64,000 nt of DNA from Paracentrotus lividus (GCA_940671915.1 CALNVZ010003429.1:22858594-22922593), one strand, 5' to 3'; positions 22,947 to 34,396 are shown, counted from the first letter of the stretch. The notes: generated by a model not told the origin, from the sequence alone. Numbers and translations are program-made.

Positions 22947-22960
22947 GAATAAATCGTATC

Positions 22961-23345
22961 AGGACATCTCCCCCGGAGGACAACTCCCGCTGGGACAACT
23001 CCCGGAGGACAGCTCCCCCGGAGGACAACTCCCCCGGAGGACAACTCCCCGGAGGACAACACCCCCGGAGGACAATTCCCCCGTAGGACATCTCCCCCGG
23101 AGGACAGGTCCTCCCAAGGACAACTCCCCCGGAGGACATCTCCCCCGATGAAAACTCCCCCGGAGGACAAGTCCCACAGAGGACATATCCCCCGAGTACA
23201 ACTCCCCCGGAGGACAACTCCCTCGGAGGACAACTCCCCTGGAGGACAACTCCCCCGAAGGACAACTCCCCTGGAGGACAACTCCCCTGGAGGACAACTC
23301 CCCCGGAGGACAACTACCCCGCACGACAAGTCCCCCGGAGGACAA
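22961..23345. repeat. 16-bp array, left arm of copy B
   Basis: The units and their variants follow the same order as in copy A (17033-17440), including the short CCCGGAGGACAGC unit near the end and the CACAGAGGACATATCC unit. Frames of 126-190 residues here are artefacts of a stop-free unit. Confidence 0.95.
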
Positions 23346-24939
23346 CTCAACCATTCCTGGAAAACATATCCACATGCACTCGTTAATTTTTGCTCCATTT
23401 GCGATTTGTTTTTGTTCTGTAAACTCGAAATGGCCATTTATGGAAATACAAAATCTTTGGCAATTCGGCGAAGGGTTTTAAAGTTTGGCAGCTGTAGAGG
23501 CGTACTGCTATTGGAATCGAATTTTATCGTCAAAAGAGAGAGAGAGATATCAACTTCAATCTTAAATCACCATAGGAAATGATCTGATTAGATTTTAGAG
23601 AGTTAGGTCAATGGTCAGGCCCGTAACTAGGATTTTTGCGGGGGTTCGAAATCTGGAAAAAAAATATGAACCTTTGAAGGGATGATTCTGTGAGCGAAAG
23701 CGCGAGCGAAATTTTTGACTAAAAATGACCCGAAGCAGTATATTTTTACTTTTAGGTTCTATTTTTGTTGTTGTTATTCTTTACAAACGGTGACGATCAT
23801 CTTTCTTTTACAGCCCCCCCCCAAAAAAAAAAAAAAAAAAAGAAAAAAAAGAGGATTTTCAAAGCGCGAATCGTCAAGTGAGAAATTTTATATCACACCT
23901 CTTCAAATTATACAAAAACTACATGTACATAATTTGATACAAGGTTTGTTTTGTTTGTTTTGACTTGTTTCAGCAAATGTTTTAGAATTATAAATGTTTC
24001 ATCGGATACGTTGACAGAATACTAAAAGATTGGTGATATACCAAGATTTTAATTTTCATCTACTTCTGGAGATATTTTCATACCAACACTAGTTGCATAA
24101 CACCCTCTTGTGATAAGCGATGACACGGCATGAATGCAAACCTGTGCAAGTGCATACTTATGAACACACACCATTCAGATTATTATCTGTAAAATCTTAA
24201 ACCCAATGCTCAATGATTGTATTACATTAATCCTGAAAAAATGAAGAACAAAAAGTGATGATGTTTGGACGATTTGAGTTTTGTAATTATTTTTTGATAA
24301 ATAAAAATGGTTCTCGTTTAAACTTTTAACACCCATCTTAATTGTTTGATGGTTATATTATAATTGAAGCTTAATTATGTGGCTCACCCCCCCCCCTTGG
24401 CTGAAGACGACTAGAGATATGTAGGTTACTCGCCCTTCGTGCCTTTCTTACTCCTGTAGCTTCATATTTAAGTTCTCCATTTAGCATCCTTCCTTTTTCA
24501 TCATTTCTTTTATTTCTTGCATTTTCATTAATTTTTCCTTTTCTGAGGGGTCACATTTCGTTGGGAGGTACCTCTGAATCTGCCAAACCTAACAACTTTG
24601 GAGGAGAGAGTATGCCATTAATAGATTGGAAGGGGTGGTTCTAATGATAGCAATTAAACAACCATTCCTAATCTCGCTTGTAACTACAGGGTTACTCATG
24701 CGAAAAAGTAATGTATATATTGTACAGAAAGAAAAACCAAGGGTTGGCATAAAATCAATAGTTTAAGCATTTAAAGTGAGGGGAGATGTCATCCGCGAGT
24801 TGTCCTTGTAAGTGGGTTCCTTGTCTATGTAAATTTTCATTTTCATTTCGGATTGATGTAAAAGTTTTGATTTTGGTACATATTAAAGGTTTATGATATG
24901 GAGAACAACATGGTCTCGAGTGGCAAGCATGTATCATAA

Positions 24940-26420
24940 AAATTCAAAATGGCCGCCATATTCAAAATGGCCGCCAAATTCAATGCTTTTGCATTCAGAG
25001 TCATGGTTTTTGTAGTCACGGAGTCTAAATGAGGATCTTTCTTCCTACATTTATATTTCAGTGTCAAGAAATAATACATGTAATAAAACATGATCGGAGC
25101 CTGTTCTTCAATTTCAAGATGGCCGCCAAAATCCAAAATGGCTGCCATTTCAAGGTTTTGCATCTCACTCATATCTTTTGAAGTTATTTGAGTCTAATGA
25201 GTGATTTCTTCCTATGATCTATGTTTTATGTGTAAAGAATTGAATAAAAATGAAATAAAACATGACTCGGAGCTTCTTCATTTCAAAATGGCCGCCATAA
25301 ATCCAAAATGCTGCCACTTTCAAGGTTTTTGCATTCCACGTCATATCTTTTGAAGTATTGAGTCTAAAATGATGATTTTTCTTCCCTACATCTATGTTTT
25401 CATGTGTCAGGAAATTGAATAAAAATGAATAATAATGATCGGAGCCTTTCTTCATTTCAAAAGGTGGCCGCCCAAATCTCAAAAAGGCTCCTATTTCCAA
25501 AGAATTTTTATTCCACGCCATATCTTTTTGTACTACTGTCTCCAAAAGGTGGATTTTTCTTTCTACACCTATGTATCAGTGTGTCAGGGAATTGAATAAA
25601 ATATGAAATAACATGATCGGAGCCTTTCTTCATTTTCAAAATGGCCGCCCAATCCAAAATGGCTGACATTTCCAAAGTATTTTCGCATTCCACGCCATAT
25701 CTTTGTTACTACTTGTCTCCAAAAGGTGGATTTTTCTTTCTACACCTATGTATCAGTGTTCAGGTAATTAAATATGAAATAAAACATGATCGGAGCCTTT
25801 CTTCATTTCAAAATGCGCCGCCCAAATCCAAATGGCTGACATTTCCAAAGTTATTTCCATTCCACGCCATATCTTTTGTACTACTGTCTCCAAAAGAGGA
25901 TTTTTCTTCACACCGTATGTTCTCGTGTGTCTGAATTTAATAGAAATGGAATAAAAATGATTTGGGCACTCTTTTTAATTTTTAAAATGGCCGAGAAGCC
26001 GAATAAGTCTTGCCTAATATTAATGTGCGCTCCATCCCGCCAACTAGAATCTTTTGTAGTAGGTGCCTACTGTCTTTCTTAACCGGATTTTTCTTCTAGG
26101 CAACGGCAGGCCTTATCCGTGTGTCAGAATGAGTAATCTAAATAATATAGAAGACTAAGGTAGGCTCGAATCCTATTTTTGCATTTCAAAATAGCCACCT
26201 ATAAATGACCAAAATAGAGATACTTAATCAGGTGCCATTTGCTTTTGCGCATACATCATTTACAGTATTGAGTGTAAACATATGAGATCTTTCTTTCTTA
26301 ACTATGTTTTCATATGTCAAACAATTGAATAAAATAGAAAAATAAACATTGAGCGAACCTTACTTCATTTCAAAATGGGCGCCAAAATCTAAGATGGCTG
26401 CCAAAATTAACCCCTTTCAC
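24940..26420. repeat. Left-arm minisatellite, unit about 165 bp with AAAATGGCCGCC
   Basis: Each unit has TTCATTTCAAAATGGC, a CCAAAATGGCTGCCATTTC block, CACGCCATATCTTTTG, GGATTTTTCTTCCTACA and ATGTGTCAGGAATTGAAT, then AAACATGATCGGAGCC. Frames within (25219-25934) are broken differently in every unit and are not coding. Confidence 0.92.
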
Positions 26421-27360
26421 GGCTTTTGGACCATATTTGGACCTCTATTCACAATTTGTCCTCAAGATTAGAAAACTACCCCTAATTCTTAAAAAGGTCG
26501 CGGGAAAATTGATAAAAGACCCCTATTTCAATGATATCTTGGGCTCCTGAATGGGGCTGATGGGGGGGGGGGGGCTTGGAACATGCATCAGCAGGAGATT
26601 CCCACATCTAATAGTCTAATGTTACCATGGCTTCAATGTGTTTCTCAAAACGATTTCCATGCTCAGCAACACCTCTATCCCATCAGAAAATGTCCCATTG
26701 GAAAATCGGGAGAATACTATTCCCCCGACTCTCTATCCCTGCATTGCCAAGTTCAGGGTCAAGCAAGAGGGAAAAGTAAAATACAGGAAAAACACAATGA
26801 ATAATAATAATAGTTACATTTGTCCCAGACAAAAGTATACCAATCTTTGAGAACCTCAATATAAAATTGTATAACTTATGAGTAATTAATTTTAATTTCA
26901 TGACAAGAGGTAACTCATATTCTAATCTAATAATACCAAAATCATACCATATTGTCATGGATGACTGAACACTCAGTGTTTAAAAACATTGGTACAAGTG
27001 ATTGTACAAAAGTTTTCTGAGAACAGGCCCGGCTTGTGATCATATTCATTGTTTGTTTGAGGCCAGCCTTCCTGAGCTCATTCATTAGGCACAAAGATAT
27101 GACTTGATCATTAAAAATGCAAGGGCTGCTTTTTGCTCAAACTTGGGACAGGGCACTTTACGCTCGTTTTTAAAGCCCAACTGCTAGTCATTCCGTCACA
27201 ACACAGATTAAGTTTGTGTAGGCATCTGAAAAGAATATATGAGTTGCTCTTTATCATGATATATATTTCAAGGTATCACAAGCTATAATATTTAATATGA
27301 GGCTCTCAAAGTTGGTATACTTTTTTCTTGGGACGCACTGTATATGCGCTTAATACAGTA
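26421..27360. other. Interior of the foldback, left half: no supported gene
   Basis: It contains a G run near 26563 and short frames at 26583-26958 that overlap on both strands and carry no family motif. Confidence 0.45.
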
Positions 27361-27364
27361 TATC

Positions 27365-27610
27365 CACCTTGGTGTTTCTAAGCGTCTTACAGTGTCAACT
27401 AATCTATACCCGGCTAGCTGAGATCACCCGAAAGGTGCTCACAGCATTCAAGTAATTGTTCCTTCCGGTACCCATTCACCTCACTTGTCAAGTACGGCAA
27501 ATTTGCAGGTTTGACACCTTGCCGAAGGATACCATGTGTAGGATTCGAACCGCGTACCTTGTGATCGATCGTAAGTCCGCCGATCTTAATCACTCGACCA
27601 CATCAGCTCA
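27365..27610 (-). mobile_element. tRNA-derived SINE
   Basis: On the minus strand the head reads GATGTGGTCGAGTGATTAAG (A box) and, about 40 nt on, GCGGTTCGAATCC (B box), the internal RNA polymerase III promoter. The body then contains CTTCGGCAAGGTGTCAAACC and GAGGTGAATGGGTACCGG. The spacing and long variable part resemble a Leu/Ser-type tRNA head. A true tRNA is excluded because no acceptor stem closes around it. Confidence 0.85.
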
Positions 27611-29479
27611 AGAGGCGTAATAACTGCTCTTATAAGGTTGGCTAAAGAAGTAGGACTTGGATATGTATTTCCAATATTTGATATGTGTTTCTGTACTGTG
27701 TGCTACTCTGACCTGCTTGAGGGCTACATTTTGCACATTGTATTGTAATGTACCTTCGTGACCCAGTAGTAAAGGAACAGGGACATATACATTCCATAAA
27801 GAGGATGTCCATGATGAGGAATACTTGTTTATGGTTCCCACCTGTGAATCCCTATCGACACAGCTGATTCTGGGACAAATTAGCTTCTGCTGGTCACCAA
27901 TAATGCTACCACTCCATGAATGCAGTATGTAGTGCAACAATGGATACAGATAACAACAGGTGTTTCTCCGGATGATTGCTCTGGATGATTGCTGCCAGTT
28001 ATTGCCTAATGATCATTACACAAACTCTACTTGAAACTATCAAGTATTCTTCTGTATATGGTTATTAGTGATGGACCGGTTGGTCATTAGTGTAGTTAAG
28101 AGAAAGAGAGGACAAGACACTCCCTTGGTAGGCAATTCTTCTGGGTGCGCCATTTACTGTGGCTCCCATTGAGTTCTACAAAGAACGGCCTATTGACAGC
28201 ATTGTGTTTTAAATGGATCTGTCAACTGCAAGTCTTTAGTCAGATGAAGAGCTTCGTGATTAGGATCCGATAATTAATGGTGTCTCAAAACCATCCGTGT
28301 TATACTGTAGTAAGGTCAAGTAGTTGACCAGTACAGGACTTTCAGGTCTGGAACTAGCCTGTTCATGGATGAATATGTCATCACACAAATGTAGCAATCC
28401 GATTGAGCGAGGAGGTATATAGGCCTATGCCACAGCAAGAGATGGTTTGAAGTTCTTTTGGCACCACCGGTCTATAGTGCTACAGTTTCTAGGTTTTGTT
28501 TGCTCGCAGAGAAATTGTTGAAGCCCTGCTGCGCTTGTGTTTCTTCATGGCTTCGATATCACTACATTGCTCTAATAAAGCTAAAGGGTGTGAAACATAG
28601 GCTCTTGGGTACAGAGAGGCCACCGTAGTGGGGGAAATTGGCTCTCTTGAGTGTGATCAGGGTTTCATATCTGTTACATAATTAGGAGAGGAAAAGGGGC
28701 CCCTTGAGTAACGTGCTACGCAGTGAAGCTTCTTTTATTAGTATACGGTCCCATTGTTTGCAGTCACCTCTGTTCTTGGTTAACGGTTGGTACATCATTG
28801 CAAATAGTCTTCAAGCACTTTCCTATTGCTGCGACCATGTTGTTTGAACGAATTCCTGCCATTCCTCCTGCTTTCAGTTATGATCTCAGTAAGCTTGTCT
28901 GCGAGGGTATCTGGCATTTATCTTATATAATCTTATCGAAGGCCTTCGAGTAATCTGTGAGGCCTTCGATAAAGGTGGTACGACATCAGGGGGAGTGTCG
29001 CTTCAAAGGTTCTTTAACAATTGACAAATAGTCAAAGTTGCTGGGAGCTGCAGGGATCCTTGATGATTAGTCAACCATCTTCAACAACTCTTTACAATTC
29101 GCTTTTTTTGACGATGGAAGTAGACAGGTCTAGGAGTGCAAAAGCATTTCCCTAAGCCTAATTGTCGCGAAGTCAAGTATGGGAATAGGGTCGAAGACCA
29201 GCTCTTCACACGTGGTGAATGGCACTGGTAGGCAACGCCAGTCCTGGGTTGTAACCTCTGTGCCATCTTGCACTATTTGGTCTGATGTCTAACTCTAGGC
29301 CCCTTGCTCTCATAATTATGCACAAAGTAAAGCAGTCTCAGTTTCAACACCATGCTCTCCTTTGAGTTATTTGGCTGCAGCTCATTGAGCACTGACTGGT
29401 TTGAATTGACATCATTGCTATCCATGGGGTCCTCAGTATTCGGCCTTAAGACCGGGGGTTTAAATATATTTTATACAAT
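27611..29479. other. Interior of the foldback, right half: no assigned gene
   Basis: The minus frame 27608-27940 (110 residues) and the plus frame 28723-28953 have some codon-like texture but no motif I recognise. If the element once encoded a transposase, this is where its remains would be. A frame-tolerant protein search would settle it. Confidence 0.35.
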
Positions 29480-30960
29480 TTTTTAAATGAAGAAATGCTC
29501 TGATCATGTCTTATTGTATTTTCATTAAATTCCTGACACATGGAAACATACATGTAGAAAGAAAAACAATCCATTTTAGACTCAGTACTATAAAAGATAT
29601 GAAAAAAAAAAACCTTTAATGTGGCACCACTTTTATATTTTGGCTGCCATTTTGAAATGATATAGGCTCCTAGCTATCTTGTTTCATTCTTTTTTTTCCA
29701 ATTCTGATAAATATAAACAGAGGTGTTAGAAAAGCAAATCCCCATTCTAATGCAGATTTAGCATGCAATGCAAAAAGTCTTGATATGGGCGACCATTGTG
29801 GATTTTGTTGACCATTTTGAATGAAAGAAATGCTCTCCATTTCTTTGATTTGATTCTTATTCAATTCCTGACAAATGGAAACATGTATATAGGAAGAAAA
29901 TCCTCATTTTAGACTCAGTACTCCAAAAGATATAGTTGGTGCCTTGCCAGAGAAATAATTGAAAATGGCAGCCACTTTGGACTTTGGTAGCCACTTGAAA
30001 TGATGATATGCTGCTATCTATGGTTTCACTTTATCTTTTTTTTTTTTTTTTTTATTCCTTACATATGGCAAATAGGTCGAGAAATAAAATCCCCATTATA
30101 AAATCAGATTTAGCAAGCACTGAAAAAAGCCTTGAAAACGCAACCATCTCGGATTTTGGCGGCCATTTTGAAATGTAAGAAGATCCCTGATAATATTTTA
30201 TTTCATTTTTATTCAATTCCTGACACATGGAAACATCAATGTAGGAAGAAAAATCTGTATTTTAGACCCAAATACTGCAAAAAAGATATGGCGTGGGAGC
30301 AAAAACCTTGAAATGGCAGCCATTTTTGGATTTTGGCGGCCATTTTGAAATGAAGAAAGGCTCCAATCATTTTTTATTTCATTGTTTATTTAATTCCTGA
30401 CACATGGAAACATCAATGTAGGAAGAAAAATCCGTATTTTAGACCCAATACTGCAAAAGATATGGCGTGGGAAGCAAAAACCTTGAAAATGGCAGCCATT
30501 TTGGATTTTGGCGGCATTTTGAAATGAAGAAAGGCTCCAATCATGTTTATTTCATTTTTATTCAATTCTCTGACACTTGGAAACATACATGTAGGAAGAA
30601 AAATCATCACTTTAGACTCAATATTTCAAACGATATGGCGTGGAATGCAAAAACCGTTGAAAATGGCAGCAATTTTGGATTCGGGCCATTTTGAATCGAA
30701 GAAAGGCTCCGATCATTTTTTTATCTCATGTTTATTCCATTTCTTGACACATTGAAATATAAATGTAGGAAGAAAGATCTCATTTTAGACTCAGTACTAA
30801 CAAAACATGACTCTAAATGCAAAAAGCATTGAATTTGGCGGCCATTTTGAATTATGGGCGGCCATTTTGATTTTCAACGTACATGCTTGCCACTCGAAGA
30901 AAAGTTGTTCTACAAATCCTTTACTTTGCTAATTTTGGTACCAAAAACTAAACTTTTACA
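29480..30960. repeat. Right-arm minisatellite, inverted copy of the 165-bp unit
   Basis: The same unit in opposite orientation: GGCGGCCATTTTGAAATG, AAGAAAGGCTCC, TTCAATTCCTGACACATGG and GTAGGAAGAAAAATC. The outermost unit matches the left arm's outermost unit, including GCAAGCATGTA near the end. Confidence 0.92.
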
Positions 30961-31000
30961 TGAATTTGAAATGACTGGGTACCTAGGCACCCCACTATTG

Positions 31001-31316
31001 GGGGGACCTATCCTCCGGGGGAGATGTCCTGCGGGGGAGTTGTCCTCCGGGGTAGCTGTCCTCAGGGGGTGTTGTCCTCCGGGGGAGTTGTCCTCCAGGG
31101 GAGTTGTCCAGGGGGAAGTTGTCCTCCGTGGGAGTTGTCCCTGGGAGAAGTTGTCCTCCGGAGGACTCGTCCTTGGGGGGACCTGTCCTCCGGGGGAGAT
31201 GTCCTGCGGGGGACCTGTCCTCCGGGGAGCTGTCCTGCGGGGAGTTGTCCTGCGGGGGAGTTGTCCTCCGGGAGTTGTCCCCGGGGGAGTTGTCCTCCGG
31301 GGGAGATGTCCTAGAA
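31001..31316. repeat. 16-bp array, right arm of copy B
   Basis: Inverse-orientation array ending GGAGATGTCCTAGAACC. Inverted, its first 50 bp equal the left terminal 50 bp of copy A, including two shortened units, so these are true terminal inverted repeats. Frames such as 30854-31348 arise from the array. Confidence 0.95.
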
Positions 31317-31327
31317 CCAGAATAAAT

Positions 31328-32060
31328 AAAGGCCTGGGCACTTTCTAGCATTAAGAATTGTAGATAATTTTGTATTATCAGATGATAGACCCTATTTAGA
31401 ATCTGCGAGCGCGAACCGAAAATTTTGGGTTTTAAAAGATATATGGAATAAATAAAGGGGCATTTTCTACTATTATATTTTGTAATTGTGTATTGTGCAT
31501 TATTAATTTTTTGTATCATAGACCTTATTTAGAATCCGCGAGCGCGAAGCGCGAGTTGAAAATTTTGTGGTAAAAAGTTGAGTTATTTGTGCATTATGAT
31601 TTAGTATCAGACATGTCGGCGAGCGCGAAGCGCGAGCCGAAAATTTTGGGTTTTAAAAGATATATCGAATAAAGGGGCACTTTCTAGTATTAAAATTCTG
31701 AAATTAAAATTTTGAGGTAAATTTTTCAGTTCATTGTGTATTATATTATATACCCTACTAGATTGGTATCTGCGAGCGCGAAGCGCGAGCCGAAAATTTG
31801 GGGTTTTAAAAGATATATAGAATAAATAAAGGGGCACTTTCTGGCATAAAGAAATGTAGATAATTGTGTACTATTGACCCTATTTAGTATCCGCGAGCGC
31901 GAAGCGTGAGCCGAAAATTTTGGGTTAATTATGCATTATATACCGTACTAAATTGATAGGCCTATGTGTGAGCGCGAAGCCTGAGCCGAAAATTTTGAGA
32001 TCAAAATTGGAGTTATATGTGCATTACGATTTAGTATCAGCGAGCGAAAAAGTTGGGTTT
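31328..32060 (+). repeat. GAGCGCGAAGCGCGAG tandem repeats, forward orientation (right part)
   Basis: Continuation of the outer element array beyond the copy B insertion. The motif lies near 31404, 31539, 31620, 31771, 31896 and 31970 with the same spacers as at 22400-22946. Confidence 0.9.
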
Positions 32061-32099
32061 TAAAAGATATATGGAATAAATAAAGGGGCACTTTCTATT

Positions 32100-32290
32100 A
32101 TTTCCACGAGGCCGACTATTTTCCACCGAGGCCGAGGGCCCACTAGGCCAAGGGTCCACGAGGCCTCTTTTCTTTGTGAAATTTTGAAACTTTAGTTTGA
32201 AATATTTTTTCTTTATTTTTACTTTTCGTCAGAAATGTATTTCTTTTTCTTAAAAAAAAAAGAAAAAAAAGAATCGGCCTCGTGGACCCT
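32100..32290. repeat. Inverted repeat with CCACGAGGCC ends
   Basis: TCCACGAGGCC occurs at about 32103 and 32156, and its inverse GGCCTCGTGGA near 32276. The interior is AT-rich with a short poly-A. Probably a small palindromic element within the outer element. Confidence 0.55.
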
Positions 32291-32560
32291 CAACTACATT
32301 ATAGGCCATAGTTATGGTCGTTTAGGACCCAATTAGGCCTATTTCTCGCTTCTTATTGAATAAAGTTTTGGGAAAATTGTACAAACATCGGGCTTTATTC
32401 CCTTCTCTTTCTTTCTTTTTCTTCTTTTCTCTCCCTTTTCCCTTCTTTCTCCCTTTTTCTCCTCTATTATGGTGTTTTTTTTGTTGTTTTGTTTTGTTTT
32501 GTTTTGTTGTTTTTTTTGGGGGGGGGCCGGGCCCGTCGCCCCCCCCCTGGATCCGCGCCT

Positions 32561-33067
32561 GTGTCATCCCATCAGGGATGTGTAACTAATTGCTTGCAAA
32601 GATCATCCTAGAATGTCCCGGAGAGAGCATGAAATAACACAAATCGATATATACATCATGTACATGTAGTAAGTAAAATTAATTATTTGTTTTATTTCTT
32701 GATAAAAGTTGTATCACTATTCAGTCCTTGACATTTTGGAAAAATACAAATGATTTAAAATGGTGAAGATGGTATAACCCAAACTGACCTTTAAGCATTT
32801 TATGGACATACATGATTGCCAACAAATGACTTTCCGTGATAGGCCTGGCGATGTACTCTAATGGTTTGCAATGTCCTGTCAAGAGGGAAGCTTGCCTTAG
32901 TCTTAGTAAAGTCTTTTTCCTGAATTAGATTATTTTAAAATGCGGACAGTTTAATATAATATAAAACAAAATTTAATCAGTTAATTCTTTCCTTTATGTA
33001 GGGAAACATTTTTATCTTTATTTTGTTTCTTATTAGCTATTCATAGACATGTGATTGTCTCACTCAC
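32561..33067. other. Intergenic stretch between the outer element and the pseudogene
   Basis: AT-rich; the sequence after the exon at 33068 may include further exons of the decayed gene, but none could be supported. Confidence 0.4.
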
Positions 33068-33377
33068 CACTTCTTTCTTCTCGTTTTCTTTCTCTGCAGC
33101 TGTGTCAAGAAGGATTGTTGGAGCCTGGACATCATGATAGAGCAGTGCTATCATGCTGTATTGGTCTTTAAGCTGAGCTATCTGATTCTCAAGATCTGCT
33201 TTCTTGTGTTGGAGAGATGTGTGGCGCATTGCCTTTCCTTAAGGTCATCAGAATTCCCCTGACCACTATAAGCCTCTGCTCTATCATGAGCTCCAGCCGT
33301 TTGTGGCACTCCCTCTCCATTGCCGCATAATGTTTAAGGAATATCCCCAACGAAAGATGGAGACCAGGAGGGCATAC
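33068..33377 (-). pseudogene. Pseudogene exon 5, two frame changes
   Basis: The acceptor TCTAAATGTGCAG leads to VCPPGLHLSLGIFLKHYAA. The best reading then shifts frame near 33270 and again near 33226 before the DLENQIAQLKDQYSMIALLY helix and a possible donor GTG|GTGAGT. Two separate open frames (33189-33383 and 33041-33229) are halves of this one exon. Confidence 0.65.
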
Positions 33378-33601
33378 CTGCACATTTAGAGCAACTGACT
33401 GTAGATGATTGATGTTAATGATGTAGATACCTTGAGTTCTTGATTAGGAGCATCATATGTGAGGTAAGTCTAAGAACTACACGATGTCAAATGTTGTTTT
33501 TCAGTTACAGAGTGTTTCATACTGTTAATTGATAAAGATATCGGGCAAATATATCATTAACCTTACAGTTGATAATAAATATTACATGTAGATATACTGA
33601 C

Positions 33602-33875
33602 CCTATCTAAGGGAATGTTGAGGATTGGGGATCTGATGATGTTATTGCACTCTTTTGCAACTGGCCTTTGATTGTATTTCTCCAAGGACTGCTTCATTGA
33701 TTCAAGAGTCCTCTCCTGGGGGGTGTTTCATCAATATTTAAAATCGATTTTAAGGCCTTAAAATCGATTTTAAAATCTGCAATTGACTTTTCTTAGTGAA
33801 ACACCCCCCTGTGTTGGTTGATTTAACAGAGCCATCTGCTGTTTGTAATTGTACAGAACAGACAGCAGTGTCTTC
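33602..33875 (-). pseudogene. Pseudogene exon 4, interrupted by a MITE
   Basis: The acceptor TTTCATATTCCAG is followed by a GRHCCLFC segment, a one-base deletion near 33841, then QQMALLNQPTQ. The frame is cut by the element at 33718-33809 and resumes with ERTLESMKQSLEKYNQRP. The probable end is GATAGG|GTCAGT, a weak donor. Confidence 0.68.
33718..33809. mobile_element. 92-bp MITE with GGGGGGTGTTTCA ends
   Basis: GGGGGGTGTTTCA at the left and TGAAACACCCCCC at the right enclose an internal palindrome with two AAAATCGATTTTAA blocks. It lies inside a coding exon of the pseudogene, and the protein-like reading resumes on both sides. Confidence 0.88.
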
Positions 33876-34051
33876 CTGGAATATGAAATATAACATAAAT
33901 TTGGGTAAATAGATTAATCAATGGGGATGGGGGTGGTTGTACCTCTAATTGACCGTCCTTGTAAAGTACTTAGAATTCCATTATGGTTTTGACATAATTA
34001 AAGACAATTATATATAATACTTAATTATGTTTTGATAAATGCAATACTCAC

Positions 34052-34128
34052 CATTTGGGCCTGTTAATCCATACATCCTTGTAAGGAATTCGTAATCTCC
34101 AAATACGAAAAGCACAATCTGCTTCGCT
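34052..34128 (-). pseudogene. Pseudogene exon 3
   Basis: The acceptor TTTCTCCCCTTGCAG and donor AAATG|GTGAGT bound 77 nt with an intact frame encoding AKQIVLFVFGDYEFLTRMYG and five more residues. The exon is too short to stand out by length; its phases fit both neighbours. Confidence 0.75.
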
Positions 34129-34396
34129 CTGCAAGGGGAGAAATAGATGTTTTTACAATTATTTCATTGTAATACTTTTATTGCTGTCAAGTTAATACTT
34201 TTTCAGAAGTGACATATTAATGGTTATTATCTTTAATGCCATCATATCTGCATGATTTGAATCTATTATGCACTTCTGCAGGAGTAATATACATGTATGT
34301 GGAAAATTGTTGACCAGTTGGTGGGGTAACCACACCCCCCCCCCCCAGCAACAATTGTTAATAATTGAAACATTTTTTTGCCAACAAGTTTTATCT

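Larger units (their letters stand above)
24809..30997. mobile_element. 6.2 kb foldback element with AAATGGCCGCC arrays in its arms
   Basis: It begins TAAGTGGGTTCCTTG and ends, inverted, TAGTGGGGTGCCTAGG. TTG flanks both sides (24806-24808 and 30998-31000), and deleting the block rejoins the 16-bp array as in copy A. Arms of about 1.5 kb (to about 26420 and from about 29480) are inverted copies: a unique stretch with TCGAGTGGCAAGCATGTA, then about eight units of roughly 165 bp. The 3 kb interior holds a SINE and no transposase I can recognise. A 3-bp duplication occurs with several DNA transposon superfamilies; the class is open. Confidence 0.85.
22955..31318. mobile_element. 8.4 kb copy B of the 16-bp-array element, itself interrupted
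   Basis: The left end CGTATCAGGACATC follows AGAATAAAT; the right end, ending in CTAGAACC, is followed by AGAATAAAT, a 9-bp (minimum 8) target duplication within the GAGCGCG repeat unit. Left array 22961-23345 and interior 23345-24780 match copy A. The right array is broken at 24808 and continues at 31001, because a foldback element was inserted. Without the insert the copy would be about 2.2 kb, the size of copy A. Confidence 0.88.
21121..32560. mobile_element. Outer element with GAGCGCGAAGCGCGAG repeats, interrupted by nested elements
   Basis: The left end near 21121, CAGAGGCGGTGGAACC then GGAGGGGGGGG, is approximately matched inverted by the right end near 32560, CAGGCGCGGATCC then AGGGGGGGG. 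Between them, repeats around the GC-rich motif occur in reverse orientation at 21355-22340 and forward at 22410-22946 and 31328-32060. The left end is itself duplicated in tandem (21121-21460 and 21465-21720). The block 22955-31318 is a later insertion. The unity of the two ends is an inference from their inverted similarity. Confidence 0.6.

Noticed and set aside
22865..23582. Open frames of 126-190 residues with Gly/Pro/Ser repeats
   Set aside because: Same array artefact in the left arm of copy B.
27500..27610. tRNA gene on the minus strand
   Set aside because: SINE head: the B box is followed by a conserved non-tRNA body rather than an acceptor stem.
28900..28960. A KAFDKI-like reading on the minus strand as a reverse transcriptase motif
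   Set aside because: Six residues only; the surrounding sequence does not fit any polymerase order, and a local AAGGCCTTCGA duplication explains the coincidence.
30854..31519. Open frames of 73-174 residues on both strands
   Set aside because: Same array artefact in the right arm of copy B.
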